Of a stretch of 64,000 nucleotides of DNA, positions 37,501-45,909 are shown one piece after another. Made by a program: the position numbers and the translations under genes. The notes below the pieces were generated by a model. It was given only the letters and a program-made list of their open reading frames with translations. It was not told the origin of the DNA and searched no databases. How positions within the stretch are numbered: position 1 is the stretch's first letter; each line of letters opens with the position of its first letter. The stretch is from Pseudoalteromonas luteoviolacea NCIMB 1944 (GTDB taxonomy: Bacteria; Pseudomonadota; Gammaproteobacteria; Enterobacterales; Alteromonadaceae): NCBI RefSeq assembly GCF_001625565.1, contig NZ_AUXS01000011.1, positions 1-64,000 of the forward strand, given 5' to 3'.

Positions 37501-40500
37501 TATTCACCATGTTGTGATTGACGGCTGGTCGTTGAACATTCTATTCAATGAGCTGACATATTTTTATGAGGGTAAAGGAGAGATATTACCACTTAAGATC
37601 AGCTATAGAGATTATGCCAGTTGGCAACGTGAAGAGCTTAAAGGAGCGACAAAAGCGGATTTAACCGCTTTTTGGCAAAGGTATTTGGCTGGAAATGATG
37701 CCTTGTTATTGCCCTATGATGCGCCGAGGGAGACAAGCTTTGATTACAAAGGTAAGAGTCAGTACATCAAATTAGACAAGTCACTTTCGCAAGCCCTTAG
37801 GCAAAGTGCGAAAGCCCATAGCACAACACTATATCATGTGATGTTAAGCACCTTTTTTGCTCTGAGCCATAAACTTTCTCAGCAACATGATTTGATCATT
37901 GGTACGCCATTTGAAAATAGATATGTATCTGAAACACAGTCTTTAATCGGTTTTTTTGTTAACTCCTTACCGATCCGAGTTGTGTTGCAAAATGACGATG
38001 TCTCACTGCAAGAGTTGCTTCAACTGACAATTAACAGTGTCTCTGAAGTGCGTGAGCATCAGGCGTTGCCACTCAATGATATTGTACAGGCGACGGACAC
38101 TGAGTTTGATGCATCTCGCGCTCCTCTGTTTCAAGTGTTGTTTAGCGTACAAGCGTTTTTAGCTCAAAAAGATCTGCCCTCTGGAATGACGTTTGAACAT
38201 CTGCGTGCTTATACGGCAGCGAAGTACGACATGACCATACTTATCGATGACAGTAAAGAAGAGATCGAAATAGATTGGAACTATGCAGCGTCTTTGTTTA
38301 AGTGTGAGTCGGTGACGCGTTTTGCACAAATGTATAAGCGCGTTTTGACGCAGTTTACAAAACAGCCAAGTACAAGGCTCAGTACGGTCAATGTCATAGA
38401 TGAAAAAGAACACAGGTTGCTCTTAGATGTATGGAGTAGGCCAGAGCACTCAACGCCGCTGCGCCATTTAACGCTGCCTGCTTTGTTTGAAGAGCAAGCC
38501 AATATTCGTCCAGAGAAAACTGCACTTAGGTTTAAAGGTGAATCACTGAGCTATCATCAATTGAATAGCCAGGCAAACCAGCTAGCTCACGAATTATTGG
38601 CTTGTTTTGAGCGCGGCCATTGGCCGCAGCAGGCACATATTGCGGTATTAAAAACTCGCGGTATCGACATGGTTGTCAGTGCACTGGCAGTCCTGAAATT
38701 AGGTGCAGCGGTGGTTATGGTGTCTCCGGACTATCCACAACACAGAATTGACACTATGTTGCAGGACTGTCAGCCTCTTTGTGTGATCACCTGCGATGAA
38801 CATGTAGATAAGATCCGCGGTTTGGATTGCGATTTCGTTATTTACCAGCAAGTAATGAGTAAGCACAGCTTAACCCATAATCTAGCGCCAGTTACAAACC
38901 TTGATGCATTGGCTTATGTGATTTACACGTCTGGCACAACGGGGACTCCAAAAGGGGTGAAAACATCTCATCGTGGTGTGGTGTCTCTGATCCAAAATAA
39001 CGGATATGTTGAATTCTCCACCCAAGATCGGCTGGTCCAGCTGGCCAATCCTAATTTTGATATGGCTTTGTTTGAAACTTGGGGCGCGCTATGTCATGGC
39101 GCAACCTTGGTTATTCCCGAGCAACAGCAACCCAGTTTCGAGGATATTCGCGCATTGTTGCGGCGTGAATCAATAACGATATTGTGGCTAACTACGTCGT
39201 TATTTGATGGGCTACATAGTTTTGACCCCAGTTGTTTTGCGAACCTAAAGTACCTTATTTTTGGTGGGGAAGCTGCCAATAGTGATACTGTTGCTAAACT
39301 GCAGGCATCTGAGTGTTGCCCTGAATACTTAATAAATGGATATGGTCCATCTGAAAGTACCATAGTGACGACGCACTCTTGTCATGGGTTTACGGGTACG
39401 AATGTACCTATTGGTAAACCTGCTAATTCGCGCAAAGTCTATGTGCTGGATAACAATAAAAAGCCAGTGCCAATAGGGGTGGTCGGAGAGCTCTATGTAG
39501 CTGGAGAGGGGCTTTCGGACGGGTATTTAAATCGCCTAGAACTCACAAATGAACGCTTTTTACCTGATCCGTATAGTGACAGTAAAGATGGCAAAATGTA
39601 TAAAACGGGGGATTTGGTACGCTGGCGATATGATGGAAATCTTGAATACTTTGGGCGCAATGACAATCAAGTTAAAATCAACGGATATAGAATAGAACTT
39701 GGTGAAATAGAAAACGTTTTATTGCAAAACGCAGACATTAAAAGTGTTGCGGTTGTTGATGTTGAGCACCACGGTCACACACATTTGGTTGCTTATATCT
39801 GTAGCACTAATACACAGCTCTCACTCACTGGTGTTCGCAGCAATACAGAGCAGCAGCTTCCTAGATTTATGCACCCCAGTGAATACATTCAAATTGATAA
39901 CCTTCCATATACATTAAATGGAAAGTTGGACAAAAGTCGCTTGCCCAAAGTACATTTTGAGTCGCAGCACAGTTACGTTGCACCAAGAGATCAATTTGAA
40001 TTACGGCTTTGCGCTTTATTTAGGGAACTATTGGGAGCGCCTAAAGTAGGTATAGATGATGACTTTTTTGAACTGGGTGGACACTCTATGTTGGCGATGC
40101 AATTGGCACACAAGATTGAACACTTAACCGGGCAAGCCTTTTCATTACGGTCATTATATAGCCACAGAACCGTGCGGCAGTTGTCAGAGTTCAAACCCAA
40201 AACGAAGCGCTTTGTTGAGCCTTCGCAATTTACATTGCCTGTACATTTATCTCCGCTCAAGTCTGATGTAGAGCGAGCGCAAACGATATTCTTAACGGGT
40301 GCCACTGGATTTGTTGGACGCTATTTATTGGCACAGTTATTCACTGCTCCCGATGCAATAATTTATTGTCTAGTTAGAGCATCAGATGGCATACATGGCA
40401 AAGCGAGAATAGAGCAGAGCTTAAAGCAGGCTCATTTGTGGCGTGACGAATTTAGAAGCCGGATCAATGTTGTTGTGGGTGATTTATCACAAGAAAAGTT

Positions 40501-41368
40501 GGGTATGAGTGAGCCAAGCTATACTCGTGTTGCCGAGCAGGTTGATTTAATTATCCATGCGGCGACGTACATGGATCACCTAGCACAATTTGAGCAAATG
40601 AAACCTGCCAACGTTGATAGTACGATAGAACTGATCACCTTACAGCAGCACCTAAAGGCTAAGCGCTTACTGCACATTTCAACGACCGCGGTACTTAAAC
40701 AGCGAGAAATTGCAGATGAACTAGCATCTTTGGAGCTACAAAATCACACCGCGTGTGAGGGATATGTATCCACCAAATGGGCTTCGGAGTTGCTTATTAA
40801 GCAAGCACAACAACGTGGTTTTGACATCAGTGTGATTCGATTGGGGTTAATATCTGGATGTGTAAATACGGGCTTAAGCGACCACGAACAGTGGCTAACC
40901 ATGCTGATGAAACTGACCTCACACCTTGGGTTGTGTTTTGATGATAAGCGTTTTCAAACGAGTATTATACCTGTGAACTATGTTGCACAAGCCATTGGCA
41001 CCTTGGTATACCAATCAAAGCTATTACCGGTCTATCACCTATCAAACTCTCGAGAGCTCTATTTTGTCGATTTGGTACGCGCCCGCAACAAAGTACTTGA
41101 AGCGCCTATATCATTAACCAGCTACGAGGACTTTATCGCGGCATTGGTTGCACTCAAAGAAACAGGAAAAGCAATCACAGGAGAGTACTTGTTTACTGAT
41201 GATATGCGGCAAGTATCAGCTGAGCGTCATAGAGACGAGTCGAGTGTTTTCGCGCCAATTGATGCTAGTAAAACTTGGCAGTCGTTGGAAAAGCTCAATT
41301 TGCCAATGCCTGCGCTGACAGACGTGATGATAGCGCAATATTTCGATGCCATTGAAAACATAGAGTAA
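34571..41368 (+). CDS. Two-module NRPS, A-T-C-A-T-R, with docking-like N-terminus
   Basis: The 2265-residue synthetase has: a TubC-like docking domain (1-52); a condensation-domain remnant (about 55-250) without HHxxxDG; A1 (270-755, FSSGSTGEPKG at 412, NAYGPTE at 547); T1 with pantetheine Ser804 (GGNS); C2 (853-1285, active site HHVVIDG at 979-985); A2 (1300-1790, YTSGTTGTPKG at 1452, GYGPSE at 1590); T2 with Ser1839 (GGHS); and an NAD(P)H thioester reductase (1895-2265) with TGATGFVG at 1909 and catalytic Tyr2065/Lys2069 (YVSTK). It should join two amino acids and release an aldehyde, as AusA does for pyrazinones. By-eye specificity residues are D-A-F-A-L-G-A-V-F-K for A1 (hydrophobic aliphatic-like) and D-M-F-S-I-G-G-I-V-K for A2 (unassigned). 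No phosphopantetheinyl transferase lies in the window. The ribosome site is weak. Confidence 0.95.
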   Translation: MKAKNVLKQLYASGIELILENERLVTKSNTPLTDKQSTLINQYEQRLIDYIKLQDTHWRARLCGYEPMVLHSMCLPDEQRGMFTQYWQFSDLKQPEASTTQAQSQLQSRVIYALNQALSTYSGQADGLIKVSLPEDSALGFQVYPVRSTAQGKSLTLEQFTELYRQDIELGYLDTVALNTHNLDSECEVVWLGLQDMEHYSPSLNEKQKIGIDVRLLDQKIVFTWRWNSQLISERSVKVISEIFASYLMGEPTCIPEFSAIKNGYQDGKSALELFTQVASLYSDKIAVRCQEQQLTYRELKQQAENIAASLQSAGVQAGDRIVVILPRNLELLLAITGVLFTGAVYIPISAKESKERVNAVVEQSSAKAVICPDVKTTLACRQFSLEQLRCRPDKAYRGVELAADSPFYINFSSGSTGEPKGIVCSHQGITRLVINPNFTVLDDNTHMLCIANQSFDAFAFEIWGALLNGGCLYMLEEAYVTPENLGALFSTQVNTCFLTAALFHTLVDIDPCLFSGLDQLLVGGDVVLPSKVKLVYQNNSDIQIVNAYGPTENTVFTSTFLIPKTWPSDQSLPIGLPINGTAVAIVSDKGARLPHGCAGEIITAGAGLALGYLNKAQEQGRFVSMDSEGKPLRVYKTGDLGFIDSQGYIRFIGRRDAQVKINGYRVELQAIDQTLVTLPQIKQAHTFAIKATNGHKLVSFIQLDESHNKNDANCERALLHFLSTELPAHMIPSNLCFITQIPLTLNGKVDKQSLIELFIQQSQAQYVAPITPLQSELCKLFAQVLHVERLGIADDLIQLGGNSLMFLRILAICRETLQLEISLNELLLNPNIAAISRLARPKNALTITKASEQQLSYAEERLLFIQGIKEAECAYNAPFLFELSPEFDCDKFLSAFEQVAARHTILKTQYRWKDGRQVYPQISKSKYTLHHEKVDSEQALQMRLKYFANEVFDLSEGLPVKFVLLEKTHSRQLLLNIHHVVIDGWSLNILFNELTYFYEGKGEILPLKISYRDYASWQREELKGATKADLTAFWQRYLAGNDALLLPYDAPRETSFDYKGKSQYIKLDKSLSQALRQSAKAHSTTLYHVMLSTFFALSHKLSQQHDLIIGTPFENRYVSETQSLIGFFVNSLPIRVVLQNDDVSLQELLQLTINSVSEVREHQALPLNDIVQATDTEFDASRAPLFQVLFSVQAFLAQKDLPSGMTFEHLRAYTAAKYDMTILIDDSKEEIEIDWNYAASLFKCESVTRFAQMYKRVLTQFTKQPSTRLSTVNVIDEKEHRLLLDVWSRPEHSTPLRHLTLPALFEEQANIRPEKTALRFKGESLSYHQLNSQANQLAHELLACFERGHWPQQAHIAVLKTRGIDMVVSALAVLKLGAAVVMVSPDYPQHRIDTMLQDCQPLCVITCDEHVDKIRGLDCDFVIYQQVMSKHSLTHNLAPVTNLDALAYVIYTSGTTGTPKGVKTSHRGVVSLIQNNGYVEFSTQDRLVQLANPNFDMALFETWGALCHGATLVIPEQQQPSFEDIRALLRRESITILWLTTSLFDGLHSFDPSCFANLKYLIFGGEAANSDTVAKLQASECCPEYLINGYGPSESTIVTTHSCHGFTGTNVPIGKPANSRKVYVLDNNKKPVPIGVVGELYVAGEGLSDGYLNRLELTNERFLPDPYSDSKDGKMYKTGDLVRWRYDGNLEYFGRNDNQVKINGYRIELGEIENVLLQNADIKSVAVVDVEHHGHTHLVAYICSTNTQLSLTGVRSNTEQQLPRFMHPSEYIQIDNLPYTLNGKLDKSRLPKVHFESQHSYVAPRDQFELRLCALFRELLGAPKVGIDDDFFELGGHSMLAMQLAHKIEHLTGQAFSLRSLYSHRTVRQLSEFKPKTKRFVEPSQFTLPVHLSPLKSDVERAQTIFLTGATGFVGRYLLAQLFTAPDAIIYCLVRASDGIHGKARIEQSLKQAHLWRDEFRSRINVVVGDLSQEKLGMSEPSYTRVAEQVDLIIHAATYMDHLAQFEQMKPANVDSTIELITLQQHLKAKRLLHISTTAVLKQREIADELASLELQNHTACEGYVSTKWASELLIKQAQQRGFDISVIRLGLISGCVNTGLSDHEQWLTMLMKLTSHLGLCFDDKRFQTSIIPVNYVAQAIGTLVYQSKLLPVYHLSNSRELYFVDLVRARNKVLEAPISLTSYEDFIAALVALKETGKAITGEYLFTDDMRQVSAERHRDESSVFAPIDASKTWQSLEKLNLPMPALTDVMIAQYFDAIENIE

Positions 41369-41393
41369 AAAAAGGACCTTCGGGTCCTTTTTT
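41367..41393. terminator. Bidirectional terminator between NRPS and serine hydrolase
   Basis: Stem GGACC-TTCG-GGTCC flanked by seven A on the left and six T on the right, so it works on both strands for the convergent genes. Confidence 0.92.
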
Positions 41394-41410
41394 ATAGAGG
41401 GTGGCTTTGT

Positions 41411-43124
41411 TTATTTAGCATTAATTGGCGCGGGTACTTTTTTAAACTGATAGCCAAGTCCGTTTAACTTTCCTGGTTGGCTAAAGTCAAACACTGTACC
41501 GATGCCTCTTCCATACCCTTGTACTTGAAGTAAGTTGTCGCCCACTACCTTTACTGTTCGAGTAAAGCCATACTTAACCGAGACAAGCACCAAGGCTTGC
41601 AACTCTGGCGCGTACTCTAAGATAAGATCGCCGAGTATCGGGTTGTCGGATTGGATTTGATAATACCCAAGTAACTGCTCAAGCTCCGGGGTTAACTGCG
41701 TAGTAACTAGCTTGCTAAATACGTGCGCGTAATCCTTTCCGTCATAAAGAAAGCGGACTCCCTCTATGGCCTCGGTCGGTTTTATTTTTATATCGTAGTC
41801 TATTCCCTGAACTTGATATGTTTGCGCTGCTACTTTTTTGAGCGGCTTATAGCCGAACCCTTCAGAGAAAACACTAAACTCGCCACTTGGATTTTGCTCT
41901 ATAAATACACTGCTTGTGCCCACATAAGCACCCGCTTCCAGCGTTTTACTGGACTCATCTAATTGGGGAGTTGATGTTTGCTCGAACGGTCCTGGTGACT
42001 GTTGAGCCACCATGCTCGTCACTGCTTTGGCGATGTCTTCAACCGCGCTTGCACCTACTCTGTTATTAGTTGTGACAAACACGCCAAAGTTTAATTCAGG
42101 TACTATGTACATTGAACTTTCATAGCCCTGATAACTACCATCGTGTTTGATAGCGATATGGCCGTTATATGATTCAATGAAGAAGCCCAGTCCCATTTGG
42201 TGGTCGCCATCAAGTTTCACATGATCATTTTGGACATTGCGAACTGTCTTAATCAAAGATGCGGGCAAAATTGCATGGCTATTATAATTCCAGCTATCCA
42301 ATATTGCCTGCATATAGCGCGCCATATCATTACCAGTAGAGATCATGCCACCAGCTGGGGTGGTTAGTGCTGCATATTTTGGCTCAATTTGTGTGCCGCT
42401 GTAACTTTCAGCCATCTTTGTTGGTAACGGCCCGTTTGGCAGATGGCTCAAAGTAGAGTCCATGCCGAGAGGATCAAAAAACTCTGATTGTAAGTATGCT
42501 TGCCAACTTTGCCCGCTAACTCTTGAGACTAACAAACCTGCGAGGGCAAACGCATTATTGTTGTACGCTGAGATTGTGCCGCGATCCCAAACCAAGTATT
42601 CATCGCTTAGCAACGCAGCCAGTGAATTTAGATCTTGATCTGGCGTGGTCGTTGGCTCATCACCTCGATACCATCCTGAAGGGATCCCACTTTGATGGGT
42701 AAGCAAGTCACGTACAGTTATTTTATCACTGTTGTTTGGCAATACTTTGGGTATAAAATCCGATAGGTGTTTGTACACACTGTCATCAAGAGATAATTTG
42801 CCTTCATCAACGAGCTTTAAAACCGCGAGGGTAACAAAGGTTTTTGTGATTGAAGCGATCCTAAATTGGGTATCTGACGTAACGGGCTGTTGTGTTTGGA
42901 TGTTGGCAAAGCCAAACCCGTCCAACATTAATGGCGTATTGTCTTTGACTACAGCAATTGAAATTCCAGTGATTTTTTCTTCTGATAGTCTGTTTTCAAT
43001 TTGCTGAGTGATCTGGTTCAATTTGCTGAGTGATCTGGTTCAATTCTGGCTGAGTCAGTGCTAGAGCAGTGTGACTGACCGTAAAACCTGCGAGAAAGGT
43101 CGAGAGCAATGCTATTTTTTTCAT
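41411..43124 (-). pseudogene. Beta-lactamase-family serine hydrolase, frameshifted by a 22-bp tandem duplication
   Basis: The original gene starts at the ATG at 43124 (GGAC upstream) with signal peptide MKKIALLSTFLAGFTVSHTALA. The body is a class-C-beta-lactamase/esterase-like enzyme: SITK (nucleophile Ser and Lys), SAYNNN (YxN motif), HDG near the third motif, plus a C-terminal lipocalin-like part. Two head-to-tail copies of a 22-bp unit at 42996-43017 and 43018-43039 shift the frame, so translation from the true start stops after 42 codons. Removing one copy restores ...ELNQITQQIENRLSEE. A 536-codon frame from an internal TTG at 43021 would lack the signal peptide. This may be real decay, phase variation or an assembly error. 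Confidence 0.85.
42996..43039. repeat. 22-bp perfect tandem duplication (plus 6 bp of a third copy)
   Basis: The unit TCAATTTGCTGAGTGATC plus TGGT occurs twice with no mismatch, and TCAATT follows at 43040-43045. Its length is not a multiple of three. Confidence 0.95.
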
Positions 43125-43656
43125 GGTTGTCCTTAATTAATATTGGGTTGAGTTAGGTAGCTTAGATTGAGTAGCTAAGCAACTCTGTTTGTAGACGATA
43201 TAGGGACGATTAAAATTAACTCAGGGGCCAATTAAAGTCAGCGCAATTGGGCAAGCTAATTTGTTTTGAGATTAAAGGTTGGCTCATTTTGCATTTTGAG
43301 AAAAATTTCTATTTTGCGAATCGCAAATTGCAAAACAGAAAATTGCTTACTGAATTTTCGCATTTTAGAAATACTGACTTCATTGCTCCAATATTACGGT
43401 CAACTATTTATTGGAGCTTTTCTATTCAACCAATTCAACAACTTAAAATTAAAAAGTCGCCATATATCGAATTCACGAACTAAGGACGTGAAATTGACAC
43501 ATAAATGCTTGTACTGGCTAATTCATGACTAGATGGCAACGAATACATAGAAAACAAATTTAACATTACTAATTTCAGTGGTTTGTGGAATCAAATATTT
43601 TAACGGTTCGATTTTTGCATAATACTAAGGCAGTAGAAACGATTGATGGTGTGTTT
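43125..43656. other. Gene-free divergent region
   Basis: Between the serine hydrolase and the beta-propeller gene. TTTGCG-AAT-CGCAAA forms a small hairpin near 43313-43327 beside several short GCAAATTGC-like repeats. Two overlapping short frames here have no ribosome site. Confidence 0.45.
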
Positions 43657-44865
43657 ATGAAAAAAACAGACAAATATTTTAGTAAGTTTGGGGTAGTGCT
43701 TCTATCTCTGGCGACAAGCTTTTCTGTGTTTGCGAATGAAAACACCTGTTTAGACGGACTTTTTGCGATTGACAGGTTTTCGGGTGATGGTCACAGTGCA
43801 ATATATCACATAGATACTGATGCTCAGGTTAGTAGAGAAGTGCCAGGTGCTACATTTGCATCGAGCAATATTGCTGGACTAGGTGAGAAGTTATATACCA
43901 TGCAGCGGATCGATAGCGACACAAACGCGTCTAAGTTGTATGAGTTTGATATGCAATCAATGCAGCAACGTGAAATTGCTGATACAACTAGTTTTCCGAT
44001 CAAACGTTCGGCGGTTTCTCCATCGGGAGACTATTTATTAGCGACCAGCCAGACTTACATGTACCAATTTGACTTAATAACTGGAGAAAAAACAGTTTTG
44101 GGGAAAATGAAGTCTGACAGCGCAACATATGACGATTTTGATCATGGTGATATAGCGTATTCAGCGGATGGTAACTTCGTATATGTACTAAATGCAAAGG
44201 CACTATACGTTCTTGATGAAGCAACTATGACATTAAATGAAATTGGTGAGCACAACCTACACTGGGCGTCAGGCTTAGCGGTTGACGAAAATGGCACCAT
44301 CTATGTTTCTGCTAGAAATAGTGGTGAAAACGCAAAAATATATACTCTGGACGGACAAACTGCCCAAGCAACCTACGTCATGGACGGTCCAGCGCACATT
44401 GCCGATTTAACCTATGTCCAAGGCTGTGGTGATACTTTACCTGTGATAGCAAACGCGCTCCAAAAAGAGATCGACAAGGCCAATTTATTCTGGCTAGCTA
44501 ACGGAAACAGCAACAAGGTGGCGAATTTAGCGGGCTTTAAAGACGGTACTTTTAACTTTAATGATCAAGGGTTTCCTGTTGAGTCGAAAGACAAGTTAAA
44601 CAAACACAATCGTTTTACTAAAAACCCCAATGCCAACCGCTGCGCGCGGATGTGGAACAACTTTTTAGAGCATCAATACACACTTAATCGCAATGGCAAA
44701 GGCAGAAAAAAAGCAGATGGCAGTACCAAGTGGTACTTTTCTACCGAGGCTGGTGAATATAAGGTGATAAAAGCAAGCAAAGGTAGCTGCCACTATGGTT
44801 ATGCTTCTGGGGCACCGGGTAAAATCATTTACAATTCAAAAACAGGCATTGTGTCTGTTCAGTAA
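43657..44865 (+). CDS. Secreted beta-propeller-like protein with pilin-like C-terminal domain
   Basis: The 402-residue product is started at 43657, where the frame begins with a typical signal peptide (MKKTDKYFSKFGVVLLSLATSFSVFA, cleavage before NENTC). Residues about 30-260 show repeating blade-like strands (YHIDTDAQVSREV, YEFDMQSMQQREI, YQFDLITGEKTVLG, YVLDEATMTLNEIG, YTLDGQTAQATYVM), as in YncE/NHL propellers. The last 140 residues look different: NFNDQGFPV, NRCARMWNNFL, WYFSTEAGEY, SCHYGYAS, IIYNSKTGIVSV, similar to the globular part of MSHA-type pilins but without the pilin N-terminal helix. The mix is unusual; both assignments are by pattern. Confidence 0.65.
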   Translation: MKKTDKYFSKFGVVLLSLATSFSVFANENTCLDGLFAIDRFSGDGHSAIYHIDTDAQVSREVPGATFASSNIAGLGEKLYTMQRIDSDTNASKLYEFDMQSMQQREIADTTSFPIKRSAVSPSGDYLLATSQTYMYQFDLITGEKTVLGKMKSDSATYDDFDHGDIAYSADGNFVYVLNAKALYVLDEATMTLNEIGEHNLHWASGLAVDENGTIYVSARNSGENAKIYTLDGQTAQATYVMDGPAHIADLTYVQGCGDTLPVIANALQKEIDKANLFWLANGNSNKVANLAGFKDGTFNFNDQGFPVESKDKLNKHNRFTKNPNANRCARMWNNFLEHQYTLNRNGKGRKKADGSTKWYFSTEAGEYKVIKASKGSCHYGYASGAPGKIIYNSKTGIVSVQ

Positions 44866-44887
44866 CACACTTTGAAGCTTCATCAGG

Positions 44888-44920
44888 GTAACGCAGCGCT
44901 TTCGCTGCGTTACTTCTTTG
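44888..44920 (+). terminator. Terminator of propeller/pilin-like gene
   Basis: GTAACGCAGCG and CGCTGCGTTAC, 11-bp perfect arms with a 4-base loop, tail TTCTTTG. Confidence 0.75.
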
Positions 44921-45031
44921 GATTGGATGTTTGAGCAAAAAAATTACAACCTCAAATGCAACCTTTTCCCTCTGTGGCACGTCTTAATTTTAATCTGGGA
45001 AGTACCTATCTTTACTATTTTGAGGATTAAA

Positions 45032-45379
45032 ATGCAGCTAATTTTATCAGCTATTTTTATTATTTTTACATTTGGCTCACTGAAAGCGTTTGGCGCGATG
45101 AGTACTGAAATACAGCATTTACTCGCATTTATTGAAGCTGCTAATTGTCAGTATGAGCGCAATGGCACAATACATAGTGCTCAAGATGCAAAAGCTCATA
45201 TATACAAAAAATATAATTATTATCAAGATGATATCAACTCAGCGGAAGACTTTATACGGTTGGCAGCAACAAAAAGTAGTCTCTCTGGCAAGCACTACCA
45301 AATACACTGTCAAAATAAACCCATAATAAAAAGCAGTGAATGGTTGTTAGCGGAGCTTGCGAGGTATAGAGAGGAGTAG
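45032..45379 (+). CDS. DUF5329-family small periplasmic protein
   Basis: The 115-residue product starts at 45032 with AGGA six bases before the ATG. A signal peptide ends near LKAFGA. The mature part matches the DUF5329 pattern: STEIQHLLAFIEAANCQYERNGTIHSA, AKAHIYKKY, AEDFIRLAATKSSLSGKHYQIHC, WLLAELARYRE, with two Cys that could pair. Function of the family is not known. It is a single gene after a terminator. Confidence 0.82.
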   Translation: MQLILSAIFIIFTFGSLKAFGAMSTEIQHLLAFIEAANCQYERNGTIHSAQDAKAHIYKKYNYYQDDINSAEDFIRLAATKSSLSGKHYQIHCQNKPIIKSSEWLLAELARYREE

Positions 45380-45689
45380 ACAATTAAAAGAGAACGTTCT
45401 TTGTTCAGAAGTCTTATGCTTTACTCGCGATATCCGAAAGTTGAATATGCAAATTTAAAGTAATATTTATTAGGTTGTGCTATTCATTTAATTTTTAAAT
45501 GTGACAAAAGAGATTTTAGGGAATAGAAAATTCTTTATTTAAATTTAATGTTTTTGACCTTTTTATGATCAGATAACTGTCATATATAATAATTTAATAA
45601 CATAAAAAACCAATTGTTAATGATTAAATTATTCCAAGGGTTTGTTGTTTCCATTATAATACGCCTTCAATTTAGAGCTTTGTATTTTA

Positions 45690-45900
45690 GGGGCTTTTAA
45701 ATATATAAGGCACTTTCAAGCAGCTAGCGACGTGACACGTGGCCTATCAAAGTTGCAAGCCTTACCAAACGCAGTTACCACTAGTCTTTGTGACTAAAAA
45801 ACACATTTAATCGAATTAAATAGAACCGGTTCAAGGATCACGAGCGTGATCTTTTACTGGTTTTAGCATATTTCAGTCATTGTTAACTTAGGGATGTAAT
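45690..45900 (+). ncRNA. Structured leader upstream of chemoreceptor gene, with terminator-like hairpin
   Basis: Successive hairpins occur: ACGTG-A-CACGT (about 45730), TAGTC-TTTGT-GACTA (about 45783), ATTTAAT-CGA-ATTAAAT (about 45805), palindrome GAACCGGTTC, then GATCACG-AG-CGTGATC at 45836-45851 followed by four T. The gene starts 55 bases later. This is the layout of a riboswitch or attenuator. The conserved cores of the cyclic-di-GMP-I class (GGGCAAACC, GACGCAAAGCC) were looked for and not found, so the class is unknown. Confidence 0.4.
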
Positions 45901-45909
45901 AAACACAAT

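Noticed and set aside
41411..43021. Serine hydrolase as an intact cytoplasmic gene starting at TTG 43021
   Set aside because: The TTG lies inside the duplicated 22-bp unit, and a proper start with signal peptide exists at 43124 in the frame restored by removing one copy.
43247..43532. Two overlapping short plus-strand frames between the serine hydrolase and the propeller gene
   Set aside because: AT-rich low-complexity products in two frames at once, without ribosome sites.
45690..45830. Cyclic-di-GMP-I riboswitch upstream of the chemoreceptor
   Set aside because: The conserved GGGCAAACC and GACGCAAAGCC segments are absent; only general hairpin structure remains.
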